NCBI RefSeq assembly: GCF_947502065.1
Contig: NZ_CANMYE010000004.1
Coordinates: forward strand, 1-64,000
Length of the DNA: 64,000 nucleotides
Direction: 5' to 3'
DNA from: an uncultured Pseudoteredinibacter sp.
GTDB taxonomy: Bacteria; Pseudomonadota; Gammaproteobacteria; Pseudomonadales; Cellvibrionaceae
Below are positions 5,979-14,416 of the stretch, one piece after another. The notes under the pieces were generated by a model. The model saw only the letters and a program-made list of their open reading frames with translations, was not told the DNA's origin and searched no databases. The first letter of the stretch is position 1. The number at the start of each line of letters is the position of its first letter. The position numbers were made by a program, and so were the translations under genes.

Positions 5979-8900
5979 ATGGAATGCCGGTTGTTCCACA
6001 CAAAAGCTAAGGCCTACTCAATTATTCGTCCACTGCTGTGGCTTTTGCTTAGCTACAGCCTGGCTTATGCTCCACTGCTAGCCAGCGAAAGCCTCTTCGA
6101 TATTGCTGATCCGGTAGTATTCCCGGTGGATACACAGAAAAACACCCTGCTTATTACCTCAATGACTCGGTCATCCAGTGGCTTATTATGGGCCGCCTCA
6201 CATTTTCACGGCTTACACCAATACGACGGTTATGAATTTCGGGATGTTAGCTATCAAGACAATGAAGGCAATGCGCTCGCCAAACAAGCCTTCAGCTCTG
6301 TAGTCGCCGCGGCTAATGGCATTGTGTGGGCGGCTTCGGCCAGTAATGGTTTGTACCGCCTTTGTGAATCAGAGCAGAGTTTTCAACACTTTAGCCATAA
6401 CCCCAATGACACAAACAGCATTCCAGGCAATTCGATTTACACATTACTGCTAGATGGCGAGCAAGGCCTTTGGATTTCGAGCGATAGAGGCTTAGAATAT
6501 TTAAGTTTCCATAACAAGAAATTCCAAACCGTAATACTGGCCAATTTAAGCGGCTCTATTCGCAGTTTAAGCTATGATTTTAAAGGCCACTTGTTACTTG
6601 GTTCTGATCAAGGCCTGTTTCGTATTTCGCCACCTAACAATCGAATCTTTCTAAAGCCTTTGCAAGGGGAAAAGCTGCTTGATGGTGTTCAAGTCAGCAC
6701 CGTCAAAGCCGATCAACAATCCCAACTCTGGGTAGGCAGTACTACATCGGGTTTGTATTTAATTAACGCCAAAGGCCAGGCCAAAAACATCGCCGCAATT
6801 GGCCGGGTTACCTCAGTAGAGCTGGTTGATAACGAAGTATGGGTGCTAAGCTTAAAAAATCACCGCAACATTCAAATATTCGATAGAGAAACCGCTAAAT
6901 TAAAAAGAATTTTAGCACACGATCCGTTTCGCCCTGGCGGATTATCTGACGGAACCTTGTGGAGCTTATACCACGATAAAGAGGGTATTGTTTGGCTTGG
7001 CGGCTTAAGCCTTCAACTGATCCCCCCTGCCCGCCGCTATTCTCGCAACATACTTTATTCGCCAATAAAACCAGAACCTGGATTTAAAGCCGATCTATCG
7101 GGAATTGTAGAGTTGGACAATGGAAACTTTTGGGTAAGCAGTCGTAGCGAGGGAGTTGATGTTTTTAGCCCAAAATCCGGCTTTGTTCAAAGCCTTGCAC
7201 TAAATAATAACGAACCCAGTTTACCCAGTAAGCATATTGTCGAACTTGGTAAAGAGCCCAATGGTGATATTTGGCTGCTGAGCGCGGGCTCCGGAACATG
7301 GCGTTATCGGCAAGTGTTAAACGATAATGGCAGTGCCACATGGAAAAAAGAGCGCTGCCTTCTCGAGGGGCATGCGAATTCATTAAGCTCTGCTACCAAT
7401 ATCCACCCCTTAAATAAAGAGTTAACATTTTTAGTCGTTCGTCACGGCGCCGAGCGCGGCACTTATCGCTACAACAAAAAGAGTACTAATAGCTGTGAAT
7501 TCAACAAAATCGCAGCCCTTGAAGGCATCAGTCCACGGTCCATCGTCAGCTATGACGATCAAAATAGCCTCTTACTGTTTGGAAACAAAATTTATATATT
7601 TGATAGCAACAATAGTAAACTCAGCGTGCTTAATTTAGAAATTGAAGCACATAAAAACGCTATCCTTCCTACCTTGGTTAAGGGTTACCGCACATCATCC
7701 GGCAAACTGTTTTTCAGTACCGCCGATACCACCTACCAACTAAAAGCCATTAAACAGACTTCGCTCATTATCAGCGAAGTGCTTACTGGCCGTAATGAAA
7801 ACTGGTTATTCGATGAGGATATCGCTGGCAATCTTTGGGGCTTTGGTGCCTATTGGTTAAAAGATGCTAAGCAGGCGCAGCTGTTCGATAAGGGCAACGG
7901 CAATATAACCGGCGCAGGCGCTTCGATTAAGTTCTGGCACAGCCCTAATGACGATTTTATTTTTCTAACCCAGCAAGGCATGCAACTGCTAAGGCCAAGC
8001 GCATTTAGCTTGGATCAATCAGAGCTCGCTCTTATCGTTAATAAAGTACGTATTGATGGCAAAGCTGTGCAAGGACAAACTCAAAACATTGCTTTACAAG
8101 CCGATCAGCACAGTTTTAGTGTCAGTTTTTCAGCGTTGGAATACGTTCGCCCCCTGCAGATAAAATATCGCTATCGCCTAGATGGCTACAACAATAACTG
8201 GATAGAGACCGACGCCAAAGCTCGTCATGCAAGCTACACCAATTTGTCGCCAGGCCAATATACTTTTCGCCTACAAGCTAGCCAGCCGGCGGCCGCTTGG
8301 CCCAACAAAGAGCTTACAGTGCAAGTTAATATCTTGCCCGCCTGGTATGAAACCGACTGGTTTCGCCTAATCGCTGTATTACTGGTAAGCGCTCTACTTT
8401 ATATTATTTATCTTTGCCGCCTGCGGTATTACCGCCATAAAAAGATCGAGCTAGAAAAATTGGTGAACGCCCGCACAGCCGACCTTGCTCAATCAATGCA
8501 GCAGTTAAAAGATACCCAAGAGCAACTGCTTAATAGCGAAAAACAAGCAGCCCTGGGTCGTCTTGTCGCTGGGGTAGCCCACCAAATAAACACACCTCTG
8601 GGCGTCGTAAAAATGGCTGCATCTATGGTCGCTGATCTGGCCAGGCAAAGTTTTAAACGTGTAGATGCCGCAACTATCGACCAGCAGAGTTTGGATCACG
8701 AGCACCGGCGGCTACGCAGTAGCACTACTTTATTAGACAGTAACTTGCAGCGCTTATCTGCCTTGGTTGAAAGCTTTAAAAAGATCTCGGTAGATGAAGC
8801 CGACTGGAAACTGACCGAGTTTAATGTGGCCGAAACCATTGCCGGCATACCGGCTTCACTGCATGATCAGATAGAAGAAAACCATATTCAGCTCTATGTA

Positions 8901-9296
8901 TCCATCGACCCAAATCTTGATATCTACAGCTACCCTGAGCTATTACATTATATTGTTTGCGAGCTACTTAAAAATGCCGTCACCCATGCTTATGATGGCG
9001 TCGATCATGGTCAGGCCATCGTCAGTTTAAAAATAAAGCTTTGTGAACGCCATGCTAAGCAGCAAGCTGAGCAACTATTGCTTATCCAGGTCGATGATAA
9101 TGGCCAGGGCATAGGCGAAGCACTTAGGGATAAGTTATTTGACCCATTCACCGCCGCCAAGCCAACAAACCTAGGTCTAGGGCTACACATTTTGGTCAAT
9201 TTGATTAACAAGGTGTTACATGGTGAGCTAAGTGTTTATCACAACCCCCATGGAGGCTGCAGTTTTAAGGTTAGCTATCCCTTATCCACTAAGTAA
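5979..9296 (+). CDS. Reg_prop / Y_Y_Y sensor histidine kinase (orphan)
   Basis: Taken from the ATG at 5979 the protein has 1105 aa. The frame stays open to 5874, but a start at 5979 puts a signal anchor (residues 12-35) at the N-terminus and matches the 1107-aa paralogue at 58483. A periplasmic beta-propeller of Reg_prop repeats (about 38-700; recurrent LWxxS and GLY motifs) is followed by a Y_Y_Y domain (about 735-805, YRYRLDGYNNNWI), one membrane helix (about 820-842) and a coiled coil. The kinase core has phospho-acceptor H868 in AGVAHQINTPLGV, N-box LLKNAVTHAY, DDNGQGIG and LGLGLHI. No receiver domain or adjacent response regulator exists. The ligand is unknown. Confidence 0.88.
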   Translation: MECRLFHTKAKAYSIIRPLLWLLLSYSLAYAPLLASESLFDIADPVVFPVDTQKNTLLITSMTRSSSGLLWAASHFHGLHQYDGYEFRDVSYQDNEGNALAKQAFSSVVAAANGIVWAASASNGLYRLCESEQSFQHFSHNPNDTNSIPGNSIYTLLLDGEQGLWISSDRGLEYLSFHNKKFQTVILANLSGSIRSLSYDFKGHLLLGSDQGLFRISPPNNRIFLKPLQGEKLLDGVQVSTVKADQQSQLWVGSTTSGLYLINAKGQAKNIAAIGRVTSVELVDNEVWVLSLKNHRNIQIFDRETAKLKRILAHDPFRPGGLSDGTLWSLYHDKEGIVWLGGLSLQLIPPARRYSRNILYSPIKPEPGFKADLSGIVELDNGNFWVSSRSEGVDVFSPKSGFVQSLALNNNEPSLPSKHIVELGKEPNGDIWLLSAGSGTWRYRQVLNDNGSATWKKERCLLEGHANSLSSATNIHPLNKELTFLVVRHGAERGTYRYNKKSTNSCEFNKIAALEGISPRSIVSYDDQNSLLLFGNKIYIFDSNNSKLSVLNLEIEAHKNAILPTLVKGYRTSSGKLFFSTADTTYQLKAIKQTSLIISEVLTGRNENWLFDEDIAGNLWGFGAYWLKDAKQAQLFDKGNGNITGAGASIKFWHSPNDDFIFLTQQGMQLLRPSAFSLDQSELALIVNKVRIDGKAVQGQTQNIALQADQHSFSVSFSALEYVRPLQIKYRYRLDGYNNNWIETDAKARHASYTNLSPGQYTFRLQASQPAAAWPNKELTVQVNILPAWYETDWFRLIAVLLVSALLYIIYLCRLRYYRHKKIELEKLVNARTADLAQSMQQLKDTQEQLLNSEKQAALGRLVAGVAHQINTPLGVVKMAASMVADLARQSFKRVDAATIDQQSLDHEHRRLRSSTTLLDSNLQRLSALVESFKKISVDEADWKLTEFNVAETIAGIPASLHDQIEENHIQLYVSIDPNLDIYSYPELLHYIVCELLKNAVTHAYDGVDHGQAIVSLKIKLCERHAKQQAEQLLLIQVDDNGQGIGEALRDKLFDPFTAAKPTNLGLGLHILVNLINKVLHGELSVYHNPHGGCSFKVSYPLSTK

Positions 9297-9335
9297 TAAG
9301 CGGCTTAACAATAAGCTACGGGGAAAAAATAAAGC

Positions 9336-9362
9336 AAAAAAATGGGGGCAAAAAGCCCCCCT
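9336..9362 (-). terminator. Intrinsic terminator of the uspE-like gene
   Basis: The stem gggggc-aaaa-agccccc (9344-9360) is followed on the - strand by a run of seven T. It lies 70 bp beyond the Usp stop codon. Confidence 0.8.
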
Positions 9363-9427
9363 AAGATCTCTAGCCGAGTGATAAACCGGTTTCGAGCGTG
9401 TCGAATTCTCTTGTCGTTAGTAACGCC

Positions 9428-10234
9428 TTAGTTAAGCGCCATTACATCCATTTCTAATTGAGTTAATACTCGCTCAGAGGTATTACCTCGCATGGCAGCC
9501 AATAAGCCCTTACGAGCCAAGGTACCAATTAATACAATATCGGCGTCCAATTCTTTGGCGGCCTCAGAAATCACATCTTCTGGAGCACCTTGTCGAATAT
9601 GAACGTGATCCGAATCCATTCCCAACTTACGTAGCAAGCTACCGCGATCTGGAATATTCATCGTATCGGTATAGGCGTTTACTACATGTAAATCGGCACC
9701 ATACAATTCAGCGGACCATTTACCGCGTGAAACAATCTTATCGTTCAGCTCTTGGTAACGCTCGTCTTTGGCTTGCGCATTGATCGCGGCCAAAACCGTC
9801 TTACGGTGGTACTCAGCGCCTGGGCGCACGATCAAAACCGGGCACTTGGCGTTACGCAATAAAGCCCATTTCGAATCACTGAAGCGAATACCTTTTTCGC
9901 TATCACCGTAATCTGGAATCACGATCATGTCGGTCTGGAAGTGTTTACCAGAAGACAACAAGGCTTTTTGCCAATCGTGTGCCCAACAAATCTCTGCGGT
10001 GTACTCTAAACCTTCTTTTTCCATACGCTTAGCTAGCGCAGAAAAGTTAGCAACATCGCTGTACATATCTGGGTTGCGATGACTGGTGTCTACCGAATGA
10101 CCATCCACACCAATAAAAATGTGAATTTCAGGTGCGCTGTCACGCATCTTTGCCGTAATGATGGCACGCTCTAATGCAGGGTGCTCATCACGCGTTGGAT
10201 CAATAACAACCAGTAAGTTTTCTTTTGTACTCAT
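9428..10234 (-). CDS. uspE: Tandem universal stress protein, UspE-like
   Basis: The product is 268 aa with two Usp domains (about 5-137 and 145-268). Both have the Rossmann-like opening strand (LLVVIDPTRD; TVLAAINAQ), and the second carries the ATP-site signature GTLARKGLLAAMRGNTSERV (about 241-260). In gammaproteobacteria such proteins support survival under stationary-phase or low-oxygen stress, and several are Fnr/Anr targets. Here the upstream region holds two perfect FNR boxes shared with the divergent HemN-like gene. With box 10399-10412 centred at -41.5, a TAGCAT -10 at 10377-10372 on the - strand would give a long leader of about 130 nt. The symbol follows the tandem arrangement and is tentative. 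Confidence 0.88.
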   Translation of the reverse strand: MSTKENLLVVIDPTRDEHPALERAIITAKMRDSAPEIHIFIGVDGHSVDTSHRNPDMYSDVANFSALAKRMEKEGLEYTAEICWAHDWQKALLSSGKHFQTDMIVIPDYGDSEKGIRFSDSKWALLRNAKCPVLIVRPGAEYHRKTVLAAINAQAKDERYQELNDKIVSRGKWSAELYGADLHVVNAYTDTMNIPDRGSLLRKLGMDSDHVHIRQGAPEDVISEAAKELDADIVLIGTLARKGLLAAMRGNTSERVLTQLEMDVMALN

Positions 10235-10398
10235 AATGTAAGTGCCTTCTTTTATATACTCGACTAAAGTGGTTACTAATATAGTCCAGAATCTAAAACT
10301 TACTTATGATTTAACTCAACTGTTTGCTCTATCCTTGGCAAGCAACTCATTCATCGCAATCCGTTCGAAACATGCTACTGAAATCGCACCAATAGAAC

Positions 10399-10412
10399 TT
10401 GATCTCTATCAA
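10399..10412. promoter_or_regulatory. FNR/Anr box 1
   Basis: TTGATCTCTATCAA is a perfect TTGAT-N4-ATCAA palindrome. It is well placed to activate the - strand uspE promoter (candidate -10 at 10377-10372). Confidence 0.88.
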
Positions 10413-10460
10413 TTACGATCCCCTTATATAAAGCGTCAAATACCTACAAACACTATGGCA

Positions 10461-10474
10461 TTGATCCACATCAA
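10461..10474. promoter_or_regulatory. FNR/Anr box 2
   Basis: TTGATCCACATCAA is a second perfect palindrome. As a class II site centred at -41.5 it predicts a start near 10509, with GATAAA at 10495-10500 as the -10 and a leader of about 26 nt before the GTG of the HemN-like gene. Confidence 0.88.
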
Positions 10475-10534
10475 CATCTGCTGCATAAGGCATGGATAAA
10501 CTGCAACTATCGTAAACTTGGGATACTTGCCACC

Positions 10535-11830
10535 GTGAACAATCCAAATACCCAGGCCCATCAATGCTTTGATTTAGCGGCCCAGCAGCATCCGCATTTA
10601 TTGCGCAGCGCCAGCTATAACTACCCCCACCGCATGGCCTATGAGCCGCTTGAGGATCAAAACTTGCTGCAACAAGGGCAGCGCCTAAGCATTTCTCCTC
10701 TGGCCCTTTGGATTAACCTGCCCGCTAGGCAGTTCGATACACCGCTAGGGCGGCCTTTCTTCGATGCACTGATCAATGAGATCAATGTACGCAAGGAGCT
10801 TTTTGGCCGGCGCCCCGTTACTCAGCTGTTATTGCGCCACCCCTTTATGCATTATCAGGGTGCTGATATCACTGAGCTAATGCATATATTGGCCAGCAGT
10901 TTTCGCTTGAGCCACCGCGATAACTCACCGATAGAATATTGCGCGGAGCTTAGCCTTGCAGAAGCCAACCCAGCCAATATGGCGCTACTTAAAGGACTGG
11001 GCTTCAATGAATTTATCCTGAGCTTACCGCCATCACTAAGTAAAGATGAGCAGCAAGTACTGGCTGATATTTGGCAGCAGGCCAAAGAGTTCGGCCCCGA
11101 CAGCTTAGCGATAAGACTGCCTTACGGTTATCCAAGCCAAGATCTGCACAGCATGCGTGCGCTGCTCGACAAGGTGCTGGAGCTGAGAGCTGATCGAGTT
11201 TTGTTAACGCCCTCAAGCGAATTAGACCGTTGGGACCTGGCCGACCAAATAAGCGAGCACGGCAGCCACAGTGCCAGCCAATTTACACTGATATATAACG
11301 CCATGCGCCACGCCGGCTACCGGGCAATTGGCAACGATTGTTTTGTAAATGGCAAAGATTCATTGGCCATTGCCCAGAACCAGAACCGCCTGCGCCGCAC
11401 GGCCATTGCCTACAATTCAGTTAATTCCTCGGATCTACTTGGCTTTGGCCCCGCAGCTAGCAGCCAACTAGGCAGCCGTTACGAATGCAATAGCAGCCAA
11501 CTGGCTCAATACAGCAAGAAGCTAGAGCAAAGCCAGCTCGCCATCGATAAGGTGCTGCAGCTCAGCCCTAAAGCCAAAGCCTGCAGAGTCGTGGCCGATC
11601 AACTATTGTGCTACCACCGCCTTGATATCCACTATATTGAAAACCGCTATGACTTAGCCCTGTCATCTTTGGCAGACAATATCAGTTGGGAGCTCAATGC
11701 AGAGGCCAATATGGAGCTGATGCGAATACATAATGGATTGTTACAGTTAACAGACGATGGCGTTTTAAGATTGCTCTTTATCGCCGATACCTTCTTGTCT
11801 GGACTGCTAAAATCAGAGTTTAGGGAATAA
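10535..11830 (+). CDS. HemN-like protein lacking the radical-SAM cysteine motif
   Basis: At 431 aa it lines up with oxygen-independent coproporphyrinogen III oxidase (HemN). It keeps the SYPHR-like N-terminus, the ELFGRRPVTQLL region and the LLGFGPAASSQLGSRYECN and LLCYHRLDI segments of the C-terminal domain. However, the position of the CxxxCxxC cluster motif reads INLPARQFDTPLG (about 59-71), and the SAM-binding GGGTP reads RHPFMHYQG. No CxxxCxxC occurs anywhere. It should therefore not bind the 4Fe-4S cluster or do radical chemistry. The frame is intact, it starts with GTG, and it sits under FNR boxes next to fnr, the usual place of true hemN. A haem- or intermediate-binding pseudoenzyme role is inference. 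Confidence 0.8.
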   Translation: MNNPNTQAHQCFDLAAQQHPHLLRSASYNYPHRMAYEPLEDQNLLQQGQRLSISPLALWINLPARQFDTPLGRPFFDALINEINVRKELFGRRPVTQLLLRHPFMHYQGADITELMHILASSFRLSHRDNSPIEYCAELSLAEANPANMALLKGLGFNEFILSLPPSLSKDEQQVLADIWQQAKEFGPDSLAIRLPYGYPSQDLHSMRALLDKVLELRADRVLLTPSSELDRWDLADQISEHGSHSASQFTLIYNAMRHAGYRAIGNDCFVNGKDSLAIAQNQNRLRRTAIAYNSVNSSDLLGFGPAASSQLGSRYECNSSQLAQYSKKLEQSQLAIDKVLQLSPKAKACRVVADQLLCYHRLDIHYIENRYDLALSSLADNISWELNAEANMELMRIHNGLLQLTDDGVLRLLFIADTFLSGLLKSEFRE

Positions 11831-11970
11831 ACTAAAATCAAATTGGAATAAAAAACCCAAAAGCGCTCAAATATTAAACACATAGACTATAGAAGCCCTA
11901 GTAATACCAGAGATAAGTAGTAAAATTAAGGGCTCACTAATATGCTTTTTGAGCGATAATCTAGCCAGCA

Positions 11971-12726
11971 GTGAATGTAATGACATCAAATATCATCAGC
12001 AAAACAACACGTTGCCACCATAACCCCCAGGTTTCCTGTGGTGACTGTCGTCTGAATAGTATCTGCCTGCCGATTAGCGTGCATGTAGACGAGCTAGATA
12101 GATTAGACGAAATCATCCAGCGTGGGCGCCCGCTGCATAAAGGTGATTATCTATATCACGCCAATGACCCGTTTACCTCGGTATATGCGGTACGCTCGGG
12201 CACCATTAAATCGATTCGTATTACCAATGACGGTGAAGAACAGGTTACCGGCTTCCATCTACCTGGAGAAATTCTAGGGATGGACGGCATTGCACAAAAC
12301 GTGCACACCAATTCTGCCATTGCCTTAGAAACCACAGCCGTCTGTGAAATTCCCTTTGCTCGCATGGAAGAGCTAAGCATCAAAATCCCAAGCTTGCAGC
12401 GTCATTTCTTCCAGTTAATGAGCCAAGAGATTACCGCGGATCAGCAGCTGATTACCTTGTTGAGTAAAAACAGTGCCGAAGAACGTGTAGCCTCCATGCT
12501 ATTAAGCATCTCAACTCGTAATCACCGCCGCCAGCTTTCGGCGACGCTTTTCCGTTTGGCTATGTCACGTGCGGATATGGGCAACTACTTAGGCCTGACG
12601 GTTGAAACTGTCAGCCGTGTTTTAAGTCGCTTCCAGAAGCAAGATATCTTAGCGGTTGATAAAAAAGAGATCGAAATTTTAGATATGAATGCGCTGAAGC
12701 GAGCCGCTAAAACAGAAACCTGTTAA
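11971..12726 (+). CDS. fnr: Fnr/Anr oxygen-sensing transcription regulator
   Basis: The product is 251 aa of the Crp/Fnr family. Cluster ligands are C23, C26, C32 (SCGDCRLNSICLP) and C125, the 4Fe-4S set of Fnr. The cyclic-nucleotide-like beta-roll (about 45-130), dimer helix (about 140-165) and C-terminal HTH (about 195-225) follow; the recognition helix reads LTVETVSRVLSRF with the E--SR contacts that select TTGAT-N4-ATCAA. It starts at GTG 11971 or ATG 11980. Without oxygen it should dimerise and act at the boxes upstream of the HemN-like, uspE and perhaps ompW genes. A bidirectional terminator ends it. The symbol anr is used in pseudomonads. Confidence 0.96.
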   Translation: MNVMTSNIISKTTRCHHNPQVSCGDCRLNSICLPISVHVDELDRLDEIIQRGRPLHKGDYLYHANDPFTSVYAVRSGTIKSIRITNDGEEQVTGFHLPGEILGMDGIAQNVHTNSAIALETTAVCEIPFARMEELSIKIPSLQRHFFQLMSQEITADQQLITLLSKNSAEERVASMLLSISTRNHRRQLSATLFRLAMSRADMGNYLGLTVETVSRVLSRFQKQDILAVDKKEIEILDMNALKRAAKTETC

Positions 12727-12754
12727 ACGTATTTTTAATTTTTAACAGTCAAAA

Positions 12755-12780
12755 AAAAGCCCGCCATTTGGCGGGCTTTT
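12755..12780. terminator. Bidirectional terminator between fnr and ompW
   Basis: aaaagcccgcc-attt-ggcgggctttt is a strong stem with T-runs on both strands, placed between convergent genes. Confidence 0.92.
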
Positions 12781-12787
12781 TGTGTTC

Positions 12788-13507
12788 TTAGAACTTATAA
12801 CCAATCATTACAGAGTAAACCATTGGATCGATATCTACATCAGTAGTAATTCGAGTACCAGCTGGCAGGCTTAACGCATTGTCAGAGTTCTTAACCGTCA
12901 AAGTAGCTTCGGTGTCGATATCAATATAACGAACTGAGGCGTTCAACAATAGGTTATCGCCTAGGTCTAGATCGAAACCTACTTGAGCAGCCAAACCCCA
13001 AGAGTCATCAAGATCAACATCAAGATCGCCAGTCACCGCTTCCAAGTTAGAGCCGCCCTCTTCATCAAAGAAGATGGTGTAGTTCAAACCAAGACCAACA
13101 TATGGCTTGAAAGCACTGTCAGAGTTGAAGTAGTAAACCGCAGATACAGTTGGTGGTAGTTGTTTGGTATCCGCTACAGAGCCAATGCCTGCGCCATTCA
13201 AGAAAGAGCCTTCACCAGACGCATCATGAGAGAATGGAGTTGCCGCTAGAACTTCAACACCCCATGCTTTATCTAGCATGTAAGTGAAAGTTAAACCCAA
13301 CTGAGTGTCGTTATCTACATCAACACCAGAATCGGCGCCCAAAGAGTTGCCACCCGCATAAACCTGAGTGCTATCGCCATCTGGAGCAACAGTGGTTACA
13401 CCAGCGCGAACAATAAAGTCACCCGCTTCATAAGCGTGTGCTTGAGTGCCAACAACACAGGCTGCGATTGCAGCAGCTAAAGTCAATGGTTTTAGGGTAG
13501 CTTTCAT
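12788..13507 (-). CDS. ompW: OmpW-family outer membrane protein
   Basis: The product is 239 aa from the ATG at 13507, which has an AGAGAGAG ribosome site; an open frame extends 14 codons further upstream. A signal peptide (TLKPLTLAAAIAACVVGTQAHA) is cut near residue 26. The mature protein is an eight-stranded barrel with the OmpW features LGLTFTYMLDKAWGVEVLAATPF and the KPYVGLGLNYTIFF segment, ending in the aromatic GYKF. OmpW forms a narrow hydrophobic channel and is Fnr-controlled in E. coli. An FNR-like box at 13597 lies about 90 bp upstream. Confidence 0.95.
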   Translation of the reverse strand: MKATLKPLTLAAAIAACVVGTQAHAYEAGDFIVRAGVTTVAPDGDSTQVYAGGNSLGADSGVDVDNDTQLGLTFTYMLDKAWGVEVLAATPFSHDASGEGSFLNGAGIGSVADTKQLPPTVSAVYYFNSDSAFKPYVGLGLNYTIFFDEEGGSNLEAVTGDLDVDLDDSWGLAAQVGFDLDLGDNLLLNASVRYIDIDTEATLTVKNSDNALSLPAGTRITTDVDIDPMVYSVMIGYKF

Positions 13508-13596
13508 AATTACTCTCTCTTCCTCGACAAGGGCGCTTTGTTTGTGCACCCGTTTACTTGTTGAGGCTATTGAACAATATTGAGCTTCCCAAAGAC

Positions 13597-13610
13597 TTGA
13601 TCCAGATTAA
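13597..13610. promoter_or_regulatory. FNR-like box upstream of ompW
   Basis: TTGATCCAGATTAA has one mismatch to TTGAT-N4-ATCAA and is centred 96 bp before the ompW start. I see no confident -10. Confidence 0.55.
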
Positions 13611-13635
13611 CAAAAAACTGCTTTTGACAGTTTTT

Positions 13636-13664
13636 TGAAAAAAAGCCTACTTTTGTAGGCTTTT
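13636..13664 (-). terminator. Intrinsic terminator of msrB
   Basis: aaaagcctac-tttt-gtaggctttt is a perfect stem, followed on the - strand by seven T. It lies between the msrB stop and the ompW promoter. Confidence 0.88.
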
Positions 13665-13688
13665 GATTCATCGCTAACTGTAAAAAAC

Positions 13689-13702
13689 TTGTTCTAGATC
13701 AA
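13689..13702. promoter_or_regulatory. Second FNR-like sequence in the msrB-ompW gap
   Basis: TTGTTCTAGATCAA has one mismatch to the FNR palindrome. The msrB terminator lies between it and ompW, so a role in ompW control would need action from a distance. It may be chance. Confidence 0.3.
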
Positions 13703-13727
13703 GTCGAGAATTTTGAAAGTGCTGTTT

Positions 13728-14318
13728 TTATTCAGCTTTTAGGCTGCTGCTTGTTGGCGCCGCAATGGCAGGAGAGCTGTTTTTCACCTCGTCAGGGACA
13801 AAGCGTAAGGCCAAAGAATTAATACAATAACGCTTACCGGTTGGTGCCGGGCCATCATTAAAGACATGCCCAAGGTGCTCACCACATTTGCTGAGAATTT
13901 CGGTGCGCTTCATGCCCCAGCTGTAATCGGTCTTCAGTACGATATTGTCTTTATTGGCTTCCCAAAAGCTTGGCCAGCCGGTGCCAGAATCGTATTTGTG
14001 TTCAGATCGGAAAACCGGGATTTGGCATGCCGCACTGACAAAAGTACCTGTTTTACCTTTGCCCATCTCTTCATTAGTGAAGCGTCTTTCAGTATCGGCT
14101 TCCCAAAGAATTTTATATTGCTCACGCGGCAAAATCTTTTTCCATACCGATTTAGGTACTTGGGTCAAATCCTCACCCTTATCAATAAGCTGTTGCAGGG
14201 CGGGCGCTTGTTCAGCGCTTTTAACAGCCATCGGCGCTTGATCGCCATTAGCCTCATTGCAAGCAATAAGTGCGCTGGCCATCAAGGGCAGTAGTAAAGC
14301 AAAAGAAGTATGTTTCAT
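13728..14318 (-). CDS. msrB: Peptide-methionine (R)-S-oxide reductase as a lipoprotein
   Basis: The product is 196 aa. A lipoprotein signal (LPLMASALIAC, lipid Cys 20) anchors it in the envelope. The MsrB domain covers about 55-178 with DSGTGWPSFW, EHLGHVFNDGP and catalytic C165 in RYCINS. Each zinc pair keeps only one cysteine (C98, C145), so the structural zinc of many MsrB proteins is probably absent. It repairs oxidised methionine (R form) in envelope proteins. It starts with an ATG and ends in its own terminator. Confidence 0.92.
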   Translation of the reverse strand: MKHTSFALLLPLMASALIACNEANGDQAPMAVKSAEQAPALQQLIDKGEDLTQVPKSVWKKILPREQYKILWEADTERRFTNEEMGKGKTGTFVSAACQIPVFRSEHKYDSGTGWPSFWEANKDNIVLKTDYSWGMKRTEILSKCGEHLGHVFNDGPAPTGKRYCINSLALRFVPDEVKNSSPAIAAPTSSSLKAE

Positions 14319-14416
14319 GGTATAGCCTCCCTATTTCTATAGGCTTAGCCTACCAAAGGGCAAGCGCTGCTGTTTTTCAAAAGCTGGACAATATCTTCAC
14401 AAATGTATCGCAGGGC

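Larger units (their letters stand above)
10235..10534. other. Divergent uspE / hemN-like promoter region
   Basis: This 300-bp region holds two perfect FNR boxes (10399 and 10461). An 85-codon open frame at 10242-10499 (+) covers both boxes, has no family resemblance, and is not regarded as a gene. Confidence 0.7.

Noticed and set aside
10242..10499. 85-codon open frame in the uspE / hemN-like gap
   Set aside because: It covers both FNR boxes, has no family resemblance, and starts 8 bp from the divergent uspE start.
10535..11830. Calling this gene hemN with normal enzyme function
   Set aside because: The CxxxCxxC and GGGTP motifs that define the enzyme are absent, so the symbol was left blank.
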